From IMG/VR virus record IMGVR_UViG_3300023220_000276, positions 1 through 23,278 of that record: a DNA stretch of 23,278 bases; one strand, given 5' to 3'. Source of the stretch: a virus. The notes beneath the pieces are model-generated. The model did no database searches. It saw nothing but the letters and a program-made list of their open reading frames with translations, and was not told the DNA's origin. Below, piece after piece: positions 13,399-21,312 of this stretch. Numbering within the stretch: the first letter of the stretch is position 1; the number at the start of each line of letters is the position of its first letter. Made by a program: the position numbers and the translations under genes.

Positions 13399-13431
13399 TC
13401 AATCACTAAGCGTTAACTAAGGTGGTTGATT
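13397..13431 (+). promoter_or_regulatory. 10-bp RNA hairpin covering the ribosome site of the repeat-protein gene
   Basis: AATCAATCAC (13397-13406) pairs with GTGGTTGATT (13422-13431) over all ten positions (one G-U), around a 15-base loop. The stem includes the end of AAGGTGG and abuts the GTG start at 13433. It could restrict translation of the repeat protein or act as a weak terminator; no T-run follows. Confidence 0.5.
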
Positions 13432-13432
13432 T

Positions 13433-14599
13433 GTGTCAAGTCCGCAATTTGTCGTTTATGAGGTAGCATCCCGGCGACTTCAAAAAGTTGTGGCCATCCC
13501 ATGGGCGGAACCCGCGCCAGCCGTTGCGGTTCCATACCCTAGCTTCTTAGCACCAAAACTTCTTAAACAAAAGCCTCTTAACCGAAAGCTGCTGACACCA
13601 CCAGCAAACGATGAATTTCCGGTAACACCACTGGAGGCATCGACATTTCTGCCGGCATGGGTAGCCAGGAAAACTAACAAATCAAAATTTGATCGGACCA
13701 GGCTAGATCCTCAAGAGCTCAATACCTATCCAGAAACACCACTAGAGGCGGCAACGTTTTTGCCTGCGTGGGTTGCAAAAGATGCCAACAAATCAAGCTT
13801 TGACCGAACTCGATTAGATCCTGAAGAACTTAACGTTTACCCTGAAACGCCCCCAGAAGCAGCGACGTTTTACCCAGGATGGCAAGCCAAGGCATCCAAC
13901 AAGAGCCAATTCGAGCGGCATTTACAGATTGTCCCAGAATTGGACGAATATCCAACCGCAGCGGCACCAGATCAGCCATTAACGGCCTTTCTGTTACCAG
14001 ATCAATTCAAGCAGCAACAACGTCGTAAACTGCAGATTATCCCGGAAATAGATACCTATCCGCCGCCGATAGTCCCAGAGCAGCCACCAACAGCATTCCT
14101 TGCGCCAAGAAAGTTCGTTCAGAGGCACGCTAGAGCGCTTCTTAAGCCGCTTGAGATTGATACCTACCCAATGACTCCGGTGGTACCGGAACAGCCGCCT
14201 ACAGCGTTTCTAGCTCCAAGAAAGTTCACACAGCGCCATATTCGCCAGTTGTTAAAGCCTGAAATACTGAGCTTTTACAGCCCACCAGTGCAGGACGAGC
14301 AACCTCCGACTGCATTCTTGGCGCCCAAGAAATTCACGCAGAGGCTAAAAAGAACACTATTAGTCCCCGAGAGACTAGATCAATTCAGGCCAACGCCCGA
14401 TCCTGCTAAGACTTTTGGAGTCGTTAGCCTGATCGATGCCTCTGGCCAGGGCCTCAGTTCGGCGATAGATGTCACTGGTCAAGGAGTAACCTCGTTGATA
14501 ACCCCTAGTTTGGGTGTGCTATCATTGATTGATGATAGTGGACAGGGATTGAAATCCTTAATTGATGAAGATGGTAGTGGTGTGGAGAGTGATATATGA
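13433..14599 (+). CDS. Modular proline-rich repeat protein, 388 aa, putative virion protein
   Basis: Start is GTG 13433. After a 33-residue head, residues 34-318 are eight units of mostly 36-37 residues (the first shorter). Early units read P-E-T-P-L-E-A-A-T-F-L-P and end LDPEELNVY; later ones read PEQPPTAFLAPRKFTQR and end EIDTY. Each thus has a Pro-rich start, an aromatic/Pro turn, a basic helix and an acidic-Tyr end. Residues 328-388 contain four degenerate copies of SLIDxSGQGL. I recognise no family. Alternating Pro-rich and basic segments could bind a rod, tail tube or DNA. The position among fibre genes suggests a structural protein. Confidence 0.7.
   Translation: MSSPQFVVYEVASRRLQKVVAIPWAEPAPAVAVPYPSFLAPKLLKQKPLNRKLLTPPANDEFPVTPLEASTFLPAWVARKTNKSKFDRTRLDPQELNTYPETPLEAATFLPAWVAKDANKSSFDRTRLDPEELNVYPETPPEAATFYPGWQAKASNKSQFERHLQIVPELDEYPTAAAPDQPLTAFLLPDQFKQQQRRKLQIIPEIDTYPPPIVPEQPPTAFLAPRKFVQRHARALLKPLEIDTYPMTPVVPEQPPTAFLAPRKFTQRHIRQLLKPEILSFYSPPVQDEQPPTAFLAPKKFTQRLKRTLLVPERLDQFRPTPDPAKTFGVVSLIDASGQGLSSAIDVTGQGVTSLITPSLGVLSLIDDSGQGLKSLIDEDGSGVESDI
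13532..14386 (+). repeat. Eight ~108-111 bp coding repeats in the repeat-protein gene
   Basis: Units at residues 34-62, 63-99, 100-136, 137-173, 174-209, 210-245, 246-282 and 283-318. Two subtypes are visible: A (units 2-4, with NKSxFDRTRLDP) and B (units 5-8, with TAFLAP and KFxQR). Neighbouring units are most alike, so expansion was local, but third-codon positions have diverged, unlike the 27-bp array at the left edge. Confidence 0.85.
14414..14587 (+). repeat. Short glycine-rich C-terminal repeats (SLIDxSGQGL)
   Basis: Four imperfect copies of a 10-13 residue motif (VVSLIDASGQGL, SAIDVTGQGV, VLSLIDDSGQGL, SLIDEDGSGV) end the repeat protein. The motif pairs a hydrophobic strand with a G-rich turn, typical of a trimerising or beta-solenoid tip. 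Confidence 0.7.
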
Positions 14600-15207
14600 C
14601 GATTAAATACGAGGTAGGTCAAAAATATCACAGGCTAACCATAGAAAGAATCTTCAAACAAGAAAACGTGCACGGAAGAATGGCTGCTTGCCTCTGTGAT
14701 TGCGGTATACAGAAAAACATAAGGCTTGGAAGTTTAGGTAATGGGCATTCTAAAAGTTGCGGTTGCAGTCGCAGAGAGATAAATAAAACTCACGGCATGA
14801 CTCACACTAGGGTTTATTCAATCTGGGAAGGGATGATTCAAAGGTGCACGAATAAAAAAAGCACAGGATATGATAATTATGGCGGCAGAGGAATAACTGT
14901 CTGCGAGGAATGGCGAGATTTCAATAATTTTTACGCGGACATGGGTTTGCCTCCCGATCGTAAGACTTTGGATAGGAAAAACAACGACATAGGATATTGT
15001 AAGGATAATTGCCGTTGGGCGACTTGGAAAGAGCAGCATTCAAACAAACGTATGAGAAAAGACAATCAAACTGGAGTCACTGGGCTTGAATACTGGGGGA
15101 ATAGATTTAGATGTAGAGTTAAAGGAAAGCATCTTGGCATCTTTGATACAATTGGTGATGCAATTTCAGCCATAGAATTAGCTAGGAAGGACCACAAGAA
15201 TGATTAA
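14596..15207 (+). CDS. Free-standing HNH homing endonuclease with AP2 DNA-binding domain
   Basis: ATG 14596 overlaps the repeat-protein stop as ATGA. The 203-residue product has an N-terminal zinc-knuckle region (CLCDCG at 32-37, KSCGCS at 53-58), HGMTHTRVYSIWEGMIQRC (66-84), YGGRGITVCEEW (95-106), the nuclease core KTLDRKNND...GYCKDNCRWAT (123-143), and a C-terminal AP2-like domain (159-200; TGVTGLEYWGNRFRCRV, HLGIFDT). This order is standard for phage AP2/HNH homing enzymes. They cut DNA lacking the gene and so spread into co-infecting phages. It ends overlapping the next start, so it was inserted without breaking translation coupling. Confidence 0.88.
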   Translation: MTIKYEVGQKYHRLTIERIFKQENVHGRMAACLCDCGIQKNIRLGSLGNGHSKSCGCSRREINKTHGMTHTRVYSIWEGMIQRCTNKKSTGYDNYGGRGITVCEEWRDFNNFYADMGLPPDRKTLDRKNNDIGYCKDNCRWATWKEQHSNKRMRKDNQTGVTGLEYWGNRFRCRVKGKHLGIFDTIGDAISAIELARKDHKND

Positions 15208-15550
15208 AAAAGGCTCACTTGGAATTCCCTTGCGCATCGCGACAGGATTCGTAATGAGCGGATCCACCAGTTTAACGATGATAATTACCAAACCCGACGG
15301 AACTAAGCTCACCAAAACATCGGGAGCGGGTGAAGTTTCAGCGCCAGCAGTTGCTTTGGTTGATGACGATGACTTAGGTAATGTGGCGGCAAGTAGCTAC
15401 TTTGAATACACAAATTCTATTAATGATTACGATGTAACGGGGCTTTCAACAGATGATAATCCCTGGAAAGTGTGTGGCATATATGTTGATGGTGTTCAGA
15501 CGCTACCAGTCTCACCAGTACCCTTCACAGTGCTTGAGGGGTGCGATTAA
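15200..15550 (+). CDS. Probable virion protein, Ig-like or beta-sandwich, 116 aa
   Basis: ATG 15200 overlaps the endonuclease stop. The product contains LTMIITKPDGTKLTKTSGAG and PWKVCGIYVDGVQTLPVSPV, the 'I.KPDGT' and 'Y.DG' strand-turn-strand pattern of small phage Ig-like tail proteins. It has no signal or membrane segment and appears complete. It is the last gene before packaging genes; a 50-base gap follows. Confidence 0.55.
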   Translation: MIKKGSLGIPLRIATGFVMSGSTSLTMIITKPDGTKLTKTSGAGEVSAPAVALVDDDDLGNVAASSYFEYTNSINDYDVTGLSTDDNPWKVCGIYVDGVQTLPVSPVPFTVLEGCD

Positions 15551-15600
15551 TTCCAGTAAGTAGTTCCTATAGTAAATAGACCAAGCCAAGAGAGGCTATT

Positions 15601-16164
15601 ATGACCAAGACAACGGCGAAGAAGTCGCCTAAAAAAGCAGCGAAAAAGAGCGAAGCGGGAAGGCCGACGAAATATAAAAAAATCTATGACGAACAAGCAT
15701 ATAAACTCACTTTATTAGGTGGTGTCGATTCCGAGCTGGCTGATTTCTTTAATGTAACTGAGTCAACTTTAAACAAATGGAAGATAGATCACCCATTATT
15801 TTCGGAGTCCATTAAGAATGGCAAGGATATTGCTAATGCAAATGTTGCTACTAGCATGTATCAAAAATCAATCGGTTACTCTCACCCAGAAGACAAAATA
15901 TTTAGTGGTGGCTATGATGAAAATGGCAAACCAAGAGATCCTTTAATAGTCGGAACAACCAAACACTACCCACCAGACACAATGGCCGCATCCCTATTTT
16001 TGAGAAACAGAAGCAGGGTGAAAGGGGCTATTGGTTTAAACTGGCAAGATAAGACCGAACAAGAAGTCACCAACACACATAAGCTAGCAAGTTTGTCAGA
16101 TGAAGATCTAGACCGGATGCTTCAACAGCGAGAGCGCGACCTTGAACAGAGCACAAAAGATTAA
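15601..16164 (+). CDS. Terminase small subunit
   Basis: ATG 15601 follows AGAGAGGCTATT. After a Lys/Ala-rich tail (residues 1-16), GRPTKYKKIYDEQAYKLTLL (21-40) and the helix-turn-helix GGVDSELADFFNVTESTLNKW (41-61) match phage small terminases that bind the packaging start site. KNGKDIANANVATSMYQKS (72-90) and GYSHPEDKI follow. The C terminus is acidic and helical, probably contacting the large subunit. It overlaps the large-subunit gene by 23 bases. The site it recognises is often within or near its own gene, but I see no repeat there that proves a pac site. Confidence 0.85.
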   Translation: MTKTTAKKSPKKAAKKSEAGRPTKYKKIYDEQAYKLTLLGGVDSELADFFNVTESTLNKWKIDHPLFSESIKNGKDIANANVATSMYQKSIGYSHPEDKIFSGGYDENGKPRDPLIVGTTKHYPPDTMAASLFLRNRSRVKGAIGLNWQDKTEQEVTNTHKLASLSDEDLDRMLQQRERDLEQSTKD

Positions 16165-17605
16165 GCGAGTAGAATTACTTGAGGAAAAAATAAGAAGAAA
16201 CAAGCTTTCTCAGGGCATTCGAACATATAACGGGTTTTATGATTGGCAGTTTGAGTTCAATGCCGATACGAAAACTAATACCGCGGCTATGCTTATGGCT
16301 GCCAACCAGGTCGGCAAGTCCCGTACTGGTTGCACTATTGACGCATTCCATCTCACTGGCGAATATCCTGAAGGCTGGCAAGGCCATGAATTCGAATCAC
16401 CCCCAATGTGTTGGCTTCTGGGATACTCTGGTGAAAAGACCAGAGATTTACTGCAGCTCAAACTATTTGGACGATTCACCGGTACCGGCTTTGAAGGTGG
16501 TTTAATCCAGGCTGACAAGATTGTCGATTGGCGTGGTATGTCTGGTACTGCTGGCGCCATGCGTGAAGTCAGGGTAAAGCATGTCAATGGTGTCGCTATC
16601 TGCCAATTTTGGAGCTACAACCAGGGCCAGCATGCTTTGATGGGTGATGTGGTTGACTGGTACCACATTGACGAGGAGCCCAGGGATCCAGAGATATACC
16701 CGCAGGTGCTTACTAGGACGATTAACGGTGATAGTGGGCAGGGCGGCAGAGGCATTCTAACCTTTACACCAGAGAACGGCAGGACGCAGCTTGTGTGCTC
16801 GTTTCTCGATGAGCCAGAGGAAGGCATGCATTGCCGCACTGCAACCTGGGACGATGCACCGCACATCACGGAACGCACTAAGAAAACCATTCTTGCCCAA
16901 TACCCTGATTACCAAAAAGATATGAGATCCAAAGGTGTGCCACTGATGGGCGCCGGTTTGATTTATGAGCATTCGGAAGAAAGCCTAACCTGTGAGCCAT
17001 TTGAAATTCCCGCGCATTGGTATTTAATTAACGGGATGGATTTTGGTTGGGATCATCCACAAGCGCACATTCAATTAGCTTGGGATATGGGCACCGACAC
17101 GTTCTATGTGATCCATGCTTGGAAAGAGAGGAAAAAACAACCTTTCGAGGCTTGGCATGTGGTTAAGCCCTGGGCAGAGGAAGTGCCAACGGCATGGCCT
17201 TCTGATGGATTACAGACTGAAAAAGGTTCTGCTAAGCAGCAAAAGGAATATTACGAGGAAGCCGGTTGGGAGATGATGGACGACCACGCCACTTGGGAAG
17301 AAGGCGGCAACGGTGTTGAAGCTGGGCTAATGGAGATCAATAATCTCATGAAAACGGGTCGTTTAAAGGTTTTCAGGCACTTAAAAGAGGTTTTCGAGGA
17401 GATAAGGCAGTATCATAGGCACAACAAGAAGGGCGAGGACGGCACAGTGAGAAGCGTGATTGTTAAGACTATGGACGATATACTTGACGCTATTCGCTAC
17501 GCTTACATGATGCGCCGGCACGCTATCCAGAAGAATGATATCGGTGTGGACTGGGAAGATGATGACCACGGCCACGGCGGCGACACTAACGCGATGGGGT
17601 ATTGA
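16142..17605 (+). CDS. Terminase large subunit (P22 gp2-like packaging ATPase-nuclease)
   Basis: No ATG fits the N terminus, so TTG 16142 is taken; this start is uncertain. The 487-residue product has Walker A AANQVGKSR (53-61), Walker B VDWYHIDEE with D177-E178, and motif III-like LTFTPENG (207-213). The RNase H-like nuclease begins at GMDFGWDHP (298-306, D300 catalytic) and ends with DDILDAIRYAYMMR near 450. The motor drives DNA into the prohead and cuts concatemers. Size and motifs fit P22-type headful packaging, though the packaging type cannot be proven here. Confidence 0.9.
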   Translation: MNRAQKIKRVELLEEKIRRNKLSQGIRTYNGFYDWQFEFNADTKTNTAAMLMAANQVGKSRTGCTIDAFHLTGEYPEGWQGHEFESPPMCWLLGYSGEKTRDLLQLKLFGRFTGTGFEGGLIQADKIVDWRGMSGTAGAMREVRVKHVNGVAICQFWSYNQGQHALMGDVVDWYHIDEEPRDPEIYPQVLTRTINGDSGQGGRGILTFTPENGRTQLVCSFLDEPEEGMHCRTATWDDAPHITERTKKTILAQYPDYQKDMRSKGVPLMGAGLIYEHSEESLTCEPFEIPAHWYLINGMDFGWDHPQAHIQLAWDMGTDTFYVIHAWKERKKQPFEAWHVVKPWAEEVPTAWPSDGLQTEKGSAKQQKEYYEEAGWEMMDDHATWEEGGNGVEAGLMEINNLMKTGRLKVFRHLKEVFEEIRQYHRHNKKGEDGTVRSVIVKTMDDILDAIRYAYMMRRHAIQKNDIGVDWEDDDHGHGGDTNAMGY

Positions 17606-17776
17606 ATGATCATTAAAGCCACGCCACAACAAGCAGCACTGATGTACTGTGTTTATTTTATAATCATATTCTCGGTAGCGTTGACCGCATTTTCCTGTTT
17701 ATCGCTATCGATTCAACACCCAGAGCTCACCCAAATGCAGGTTATATTCACATTCTTTGGTATAGGTGGTTATTGA
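17606..17776 (+). CDS. Small membrane protein between terminase and portal, 56 aa
   Basis: ATG 17606 follows the terminase stop directly. The product begins MIIKATPQQAALMYCVYFII, continues IFSVALTAFSCLSLSIQHPE, and ends QVIFTFFGIGGY. Residues 12-36 form one strong hydrophobic helix, and 45-54 a second short one. No separate ribosome site is clear, so reinitiation after the terminase stop is likely. No family is recognised. A membrane peptide inside a packaging operon is unexpected. Confidence 0.5.
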   Translation: MIIKATPQQAALMYCVYFIIIFSVALTAFSCLSLSIQHPELTQMQVIFTFFGIGGY

Positions 17777-17778
17777 TT

Positions 17779-17982
17779 ATGGGGAAAGAAAATAAGAGCT
17801 TTGGTGAATTTGATGCAAGTCGTGGCCCTACTGTTAAATACAAGTGGGAAAATAAGGATGCCAGGGGCTTGTTTTTAGCTGAGCCATTTTTTGGAATGAG
17901 CATAGATGGCGGGCCAGTAGTTGATGTAGAAAGAGTAATTGAAATTTGGAATAAGAGACAGTCTCTGCGAGGGGTGATCTAA
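17779..17982 (+). CDS. Hypothetical phage protein, 67 aa
   Basis: ATG 17779 has AGGTGG upstream, inside the end of the preceding membrane-protein gene. The product (MGKENKSFGEFDASRGPTVK, then RGLFLAEPFFGMSIDGGPVV and VERVIEIWNKRQSLRGVI) is basic and soluble. Small proteins with a 'D..W/NKR' ending occur in phage operons, but I cannot assign it. Its stop overlaps the next start (TAATG). Confidence 0.5.
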   Translation: MGKENKSFGEFDASRGPTVKYKWENKDARGLFLAEPFFGMSIDGGPVVDVERVIEIWNKRQSLRGVI

Positions 17983-18596
17983 TGTCAATTAGCTCACAAG
18001 AACCGATGAACGGAGAAGCCCAGGCCATGATGCGAAAGCTTTATGGTGAGCCAGTGCAGTCCGACGAGCACATAGCCCTATACAATGACCTGCCCCCCGG
18101 CCGAGAACGTCTTGCCAATCTAATGGTAGTCGCCCAGCAGGAACTCAAAGTTGATTACTACGCAGAAGGCGAGATCAAAACCTTTGCCGATGGTGTCCAG
18201 TACCGTGTGACATCAACTGGCTGGGAGAAGGTGCACAACCCAACAGTCCAGAACGAGATCAGCGAAGCGCATGCCTTCCTCGATAAACATATTCTCAGCT
18301 ATGATGTAGCTTTGGCCAACGTGGAGTTAGCAGAGTTGATTAAATGGGCAACTATTAATCTAAATAACGGTGGTGCGTTGCATCTCATTCTCGAAGAGCA
18401 TGATTACAGTGATGATGCCGTTAGGTGGTCTCGAGGTGATACTGAGGAAAATAGCGAAACCAAGGAGAAAATGTCTCGTATAATCGAGCTTTTGAAGCCT
18501 TTGAGCGAAGAACAGCGCGAAATGATCTGCGAGCGCAAGACTATAACCGAAGATCTATTCGATTTATTGTATAACCAGGCGAGCAGCGGCGGTTAA
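17982..18596 (+). CDS. Conserved phage protein between terminase and portal, 204 aa
   Basis: ATG 17982 overlaps the preceding stop. The protein is acidic and mainly helical. It has VQYRVTSTGWEKVHNP near residue 75, which could be a small beta-hairpin, and a long helical C-terminal half (EENSETKEKMSRIIELLKPL). No enzymatic motif is visible. Its place between large terminase and portal suggests a packaging or head accessory role. Confidence 0.55.
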   Translation: MSISSQEPMNGEAQAMMRKLYGEPVQSDEHIALYNDLPPGRERLANLMVVAQQELKVDYYAEGEIKTFADGVQYRVTSTGWEKVHNPTVQNEISEAHAFLDKHILSYDVALANVELAELIKWATINLNNGGALHLILEEHDYSDDAVRWSRGDTEENSETKEKMSRIIELLKPLSEEQREMICERKTITEDLFDLLYNQASSGG

Positions 18597-18598
18597 CC

Positions 18599-20710
18599 AT
18601 GGCAATTAAAGAACTTCTGGAATTCATCGGCAAAGACAATATTGTGCCAGAAATACTCGAGATGGAGAAAGGCGACGAGCTGCTTGCCACCATCGGCGAG
18701 CGTATCCGCCGCCAGTTTGATGAGGACTGGAGGTCAATGGATGAGTGGGTGGAGTCAGTCCAGGAAGGCATTAAGCTGATGAAGCAGGAGTGGCATGGCA
18801 AATCGACGCCCTGGGAGAATGCCAGCAACTTCAAATCCCCTATACTCTCGGAAGCATCGATATCCTTTGGCGACAAAGCAACGCTTGAGATATTGCGAGC
18901 TCGAAATTTGGTCAAAGCAGATATCATCGGCAAGGACGCGCAGGGCCTGAAGAAAGAAACGGCTGAGCGTGTTACCGAAGGTATGAATTACCAAGTAAAT
19001 TATCAGATGGAAGATTGGCGCGACGATCAAGAGCGCTTACTGTACGTGTTGCCTAACGTTGGATCCATCTTCAAGAAGACAGTCTTTGATCCCCTGGAAG
19101 GCACCACTGTATCGCATATTATCCAATATCCAGACTTCGCCGTTAACCAAGCAACCACCAGTCTGAAGAAGAGTCGATCGTTTACCCAAATATTAGCCAT
19201 TGATCAGAATGGTGTACTTGAGCGCCAAGCCTCTGGGTTGTGGATTGATGAGCCGTTGTACCCTAAAGATGCAGAAGGCGATGAGGGATCAAATGAGGCT
19301 GCGGAAACGATAGATGCCGAGGCCAACCCGGATAGATTCCTAGAACAACAGTGTTTTGCTGATCTCGATGGTGATGGGTACGAGGAGCCCTATATTATTA
19401 CTGTGCACGAACAGACCCAGAAAGTGGTTAGAATCGTAGCCCGCTATGATTTCCGCTCGTTTATGGTCAAGACTGAGCAAGGGCGCACGATGAACTTGGT
19501 TAGTGCTATTCAAGAGCAGACCAAAGAGCTAGCGCAGAATGGCGGAGACTTGCCTGAAGTGGTGAATTTAAATGATTTCACACTTATTCGCATTGAGCCA
19601 ATTCAGCAGATAACCAAGTATGGGTTTATCCCGGCGCCCGACGGTACTTTCTTGGATCTTGGCTATGCTCATTTGCTTGGCGCTATTGTGCAGGGTGTCA
19701 ATGCCGGAACGAATCAATTGACCGACTCAGGCAAGTTACGCAACGTTGGTGGTGGATTTCTCGCCAAAGGCTTCCGCAAGAAGATGGGGCCAATGCGTAT
19801 AAAGCCTGGTGAGTATCTTTCAACTGAGATCAAAGCAAGTGATTTGCAAAACGGCATACTGCCAAACCCTGCACCAGAGCCAAGCGAAGTCCTGTTCGCG
19901 CTCGTTCAAGACCTCAAGGAGCAAGCCAGAGGGTTAGCTTCAACCGTTGATGCCGGTGGCCAGATCACAGCAAATACGGCCCCCACGACAGCCCTAGCGA
20001 TGATTCAAGAGGCGCTGATCTCAACGTCTGCCCACATGTCTCGTGTGCTTAGAGCCATGTCCAAGGAGTTTCAAATACTGTTCAGGCTCAACCAGACAAC
20101 ATTTGACCCAGAACTTTACAAGATCATCATGGACGATCCGAAAGCCGATGCTAATACTGACTTCAATAATCAGAGTTTGGATATCAAACCCACCGCCAGC
20201 CCAGAAATGTCTTCAAAGCTTCAGCGTATCCAGTTGTCAGCCGTAGAGGTCGATCAGATACCAAACGTAATCCAAGCCGGCGGCAATCCCTTGCCCATTA
20301 TCCGCAATTTCTTTGAGCGCATTGGCTCGGACAACGTGGATGAGATCTTCCCAGAGCAGCCAACCGACCAGCAAGCCCAAGAGATAGCCAGATTTGCAGA
20401 GTTGCAAAAGCAAGAGAACGATATCAACATCGCCAACCTAGAGTTATCCAAGCTTCAGACCGAAGTATTAATGCGAGAGCAAGACCGATTAGATGCCAAG
20501 ACCAAAATAGACATTGATAAGGCCATTAGCAGCATCACCAAAGACCGAGCAGACATGATTCTCACGCTAGAAAAAGCGGAGACTGAAGATGTTAAGAACC
20601 AAATCAGCAAATACACCACACAGCAGCAAGGTGTTATAGATTTACTCACTGCGATAGGAGCAGATAACGATGCTAGAACGACTAATACAAGAAACCAAGG
20701 ACCGGCATAG
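18599..20710 (+). CDS. Portal protein (P22 gp1-like)
   Basis: ATG 18599 is two bases after the previous stop. The 703-residue product is close to P22 portal (725). Early features are RIRRQFDEDWRSMDEWVES (31-50) and WENASNFKSPILSEASISFG, typical of P22-type portals. A long helical C terminus (from about 590) with LQKQENDINIANLELSKLQT fits the portal barrel. It forms the dodecameric ring through which DNA enters and leaves the head. The end overlaps the next gene by 41 bases. Confidence 0.88.
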   Translation: MAIKELLEFIGKDNIVPEILEMEKGDELLATIGERIRRQFDEDWRSMDEWVESVQEGIKLMKQEWHGKSTPWENASNFKSPILSEASISFGDKATLEILRARNLVKADIIGKDAQGLKKETAERVTEGMNYQVNYQMEDWRDDQERLLYVLPNVGSIFKKTVFDPLEGTTVSHIIQYPDFAVNQATTSLKKSRSFTQILAIDQNGVLERQASGLWIDEPLYPKDAEGDEGSNEAAETIDAEANPDRFLEQQCFADLDGDGYEEPYIITVHEQTQKVVRIVARYDFRSFMVKTEQGRTMNLVSAIQEQTKELAQNGGDLPEVVNLNDFTLIRIEPIQQITKYGFIPAPDGTFLDLGYAHLLGAIVQGVNAGTNQLTDSGKLRNVGGGFLAKGFRKKMGPMRIKPGEYLSTEIKASDLQNGILPNPAPEPSEVLFALVQDLKEQARGLASTVDAGGQITANTAPTTALAMIQEALISTSAHMSRVLRAMSKEFQILFRLNQTTFDPELYKIIMDDPKADANTDFNNQSLDIKPTASPEMSSKLQRIQLSAVEVDQIPNVIQAGGNPLPIIRNFFERIGSDNVDEIFPEQPTDQQAQEIARFAELQKQENDINIANLELSKLQTEVLMREQDRLDAKTKIDIDKAISSITKDRADMILTLEKAETEDVKNQISKYTTQQQGVIDLLTAIGADNDARTTNTRNQGPA

Positions 20711-20948
20711 CAAGCGGCCGATCAGCCAAGAACAATATAACAAATGGCGGCGAAGTACCGTAACACAGCGTTTGTTCGAAGAGCTTGAGTTGGCTGTGAT
20801 CGATTCATTCCAAGACTACCTTCCTGAAATCCCCGCTGAATTCTATAGCCAAGCCATGCTAAGGCAGGGTGCTACGTTGATGGTTGAGACCGTTATGGAT
20901 TGGGCGCCTGCTGGTGTGGAGGGTCCGAACGATGAGGAAGATAGTTGA
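20670..20948 (+). CDS. Hypothetical phage protein after portal, 92 aa
   Basis: ATG 20670 has AGGAGCAGATAACG upstream and reads in a second frame across the last 41 bases of the portal gene. The product (MLERLIQETKDRHSKRPISQ, then YNKWRRSTVTQRLFEELELA and an acidic C terminus) is helical and charged. It is probably a small head or portal accessory. No family is known to me. Confidence 0.6.
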   Translation: MLERLIQETKDRHSKRPISQEQYNKWRRSTVTQRLFEELELAVIDSFQDYLPEIPAEFYSQAMLRQGATLMVETVMDWAPAGVEGPNDEEDS

Positions 20949-21312
20949 TTATTACGTGATACAAGCCGAGACTGGTGAAGATTTAACCCTGCTAGTATGC
21001 AACATGATAAGCCAAGGCTGGCGGCCAATAGGCGGCATAGCTTGCATGGATCATGGCATGTCAGGACAGATCATGGTGACGCATGAGGAAGAACCAGATT
21101 TTATTACTGGAGAGCCTGTTGTGGCACTGCCTTTCGATGGTGGTCCTGATGAAGGCAAAACTATTTCTTTGCTCAGGCAACTGGAAACTAGATGTGTCTC
21201 TAGACACAACACCCTTACGGCTTACGGGAATAATGAGGGATCTAAAATGGTAAAAAGATGCCTTCTTGAACTGAGAAAAGTAATCGCGGAGATCGAAGAC
21301 AATGAAGATTAA
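20932..21312 (+). CDS. DUF1737-like phage protein, 126 aa
   Basis: ATG 20932 has GGAGGGTCCGAACG upstream and is preferred to an in-frame start 48 bases earlier. The first 40 residues (MRKIVDYYVIQAETGEDLTL, then VCNMISQGWRPIGGIACMD) match the small DUF1737 fold (YYVI...L...V...I..GW.P.GG). The remainder is helical and ends RKVIAEIEDNED. DUF1737 has no known function. It lies between portal and GroES-like genes and overlaps the latter by 11 bases. Confidence 0.65.
   Translation: MRKIVDYYVIQAETGEDLTLLVCNMISQGWRPIGGIACMDHGMSGQIMVTHEEEPDFITGEPVVALPFDGGPDEGKTISLLRQLETRCVSRHNTLTAYGNNEGSKMVKRCLLELRKVIAEIEDNED

Noticed and set aside
16237-16890. Minus- and plus-strand shadow ORFs inside the large terminase
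   Set aside because: They overlap Walker-motif coding sequence in other frames and show no own start signal or domain.
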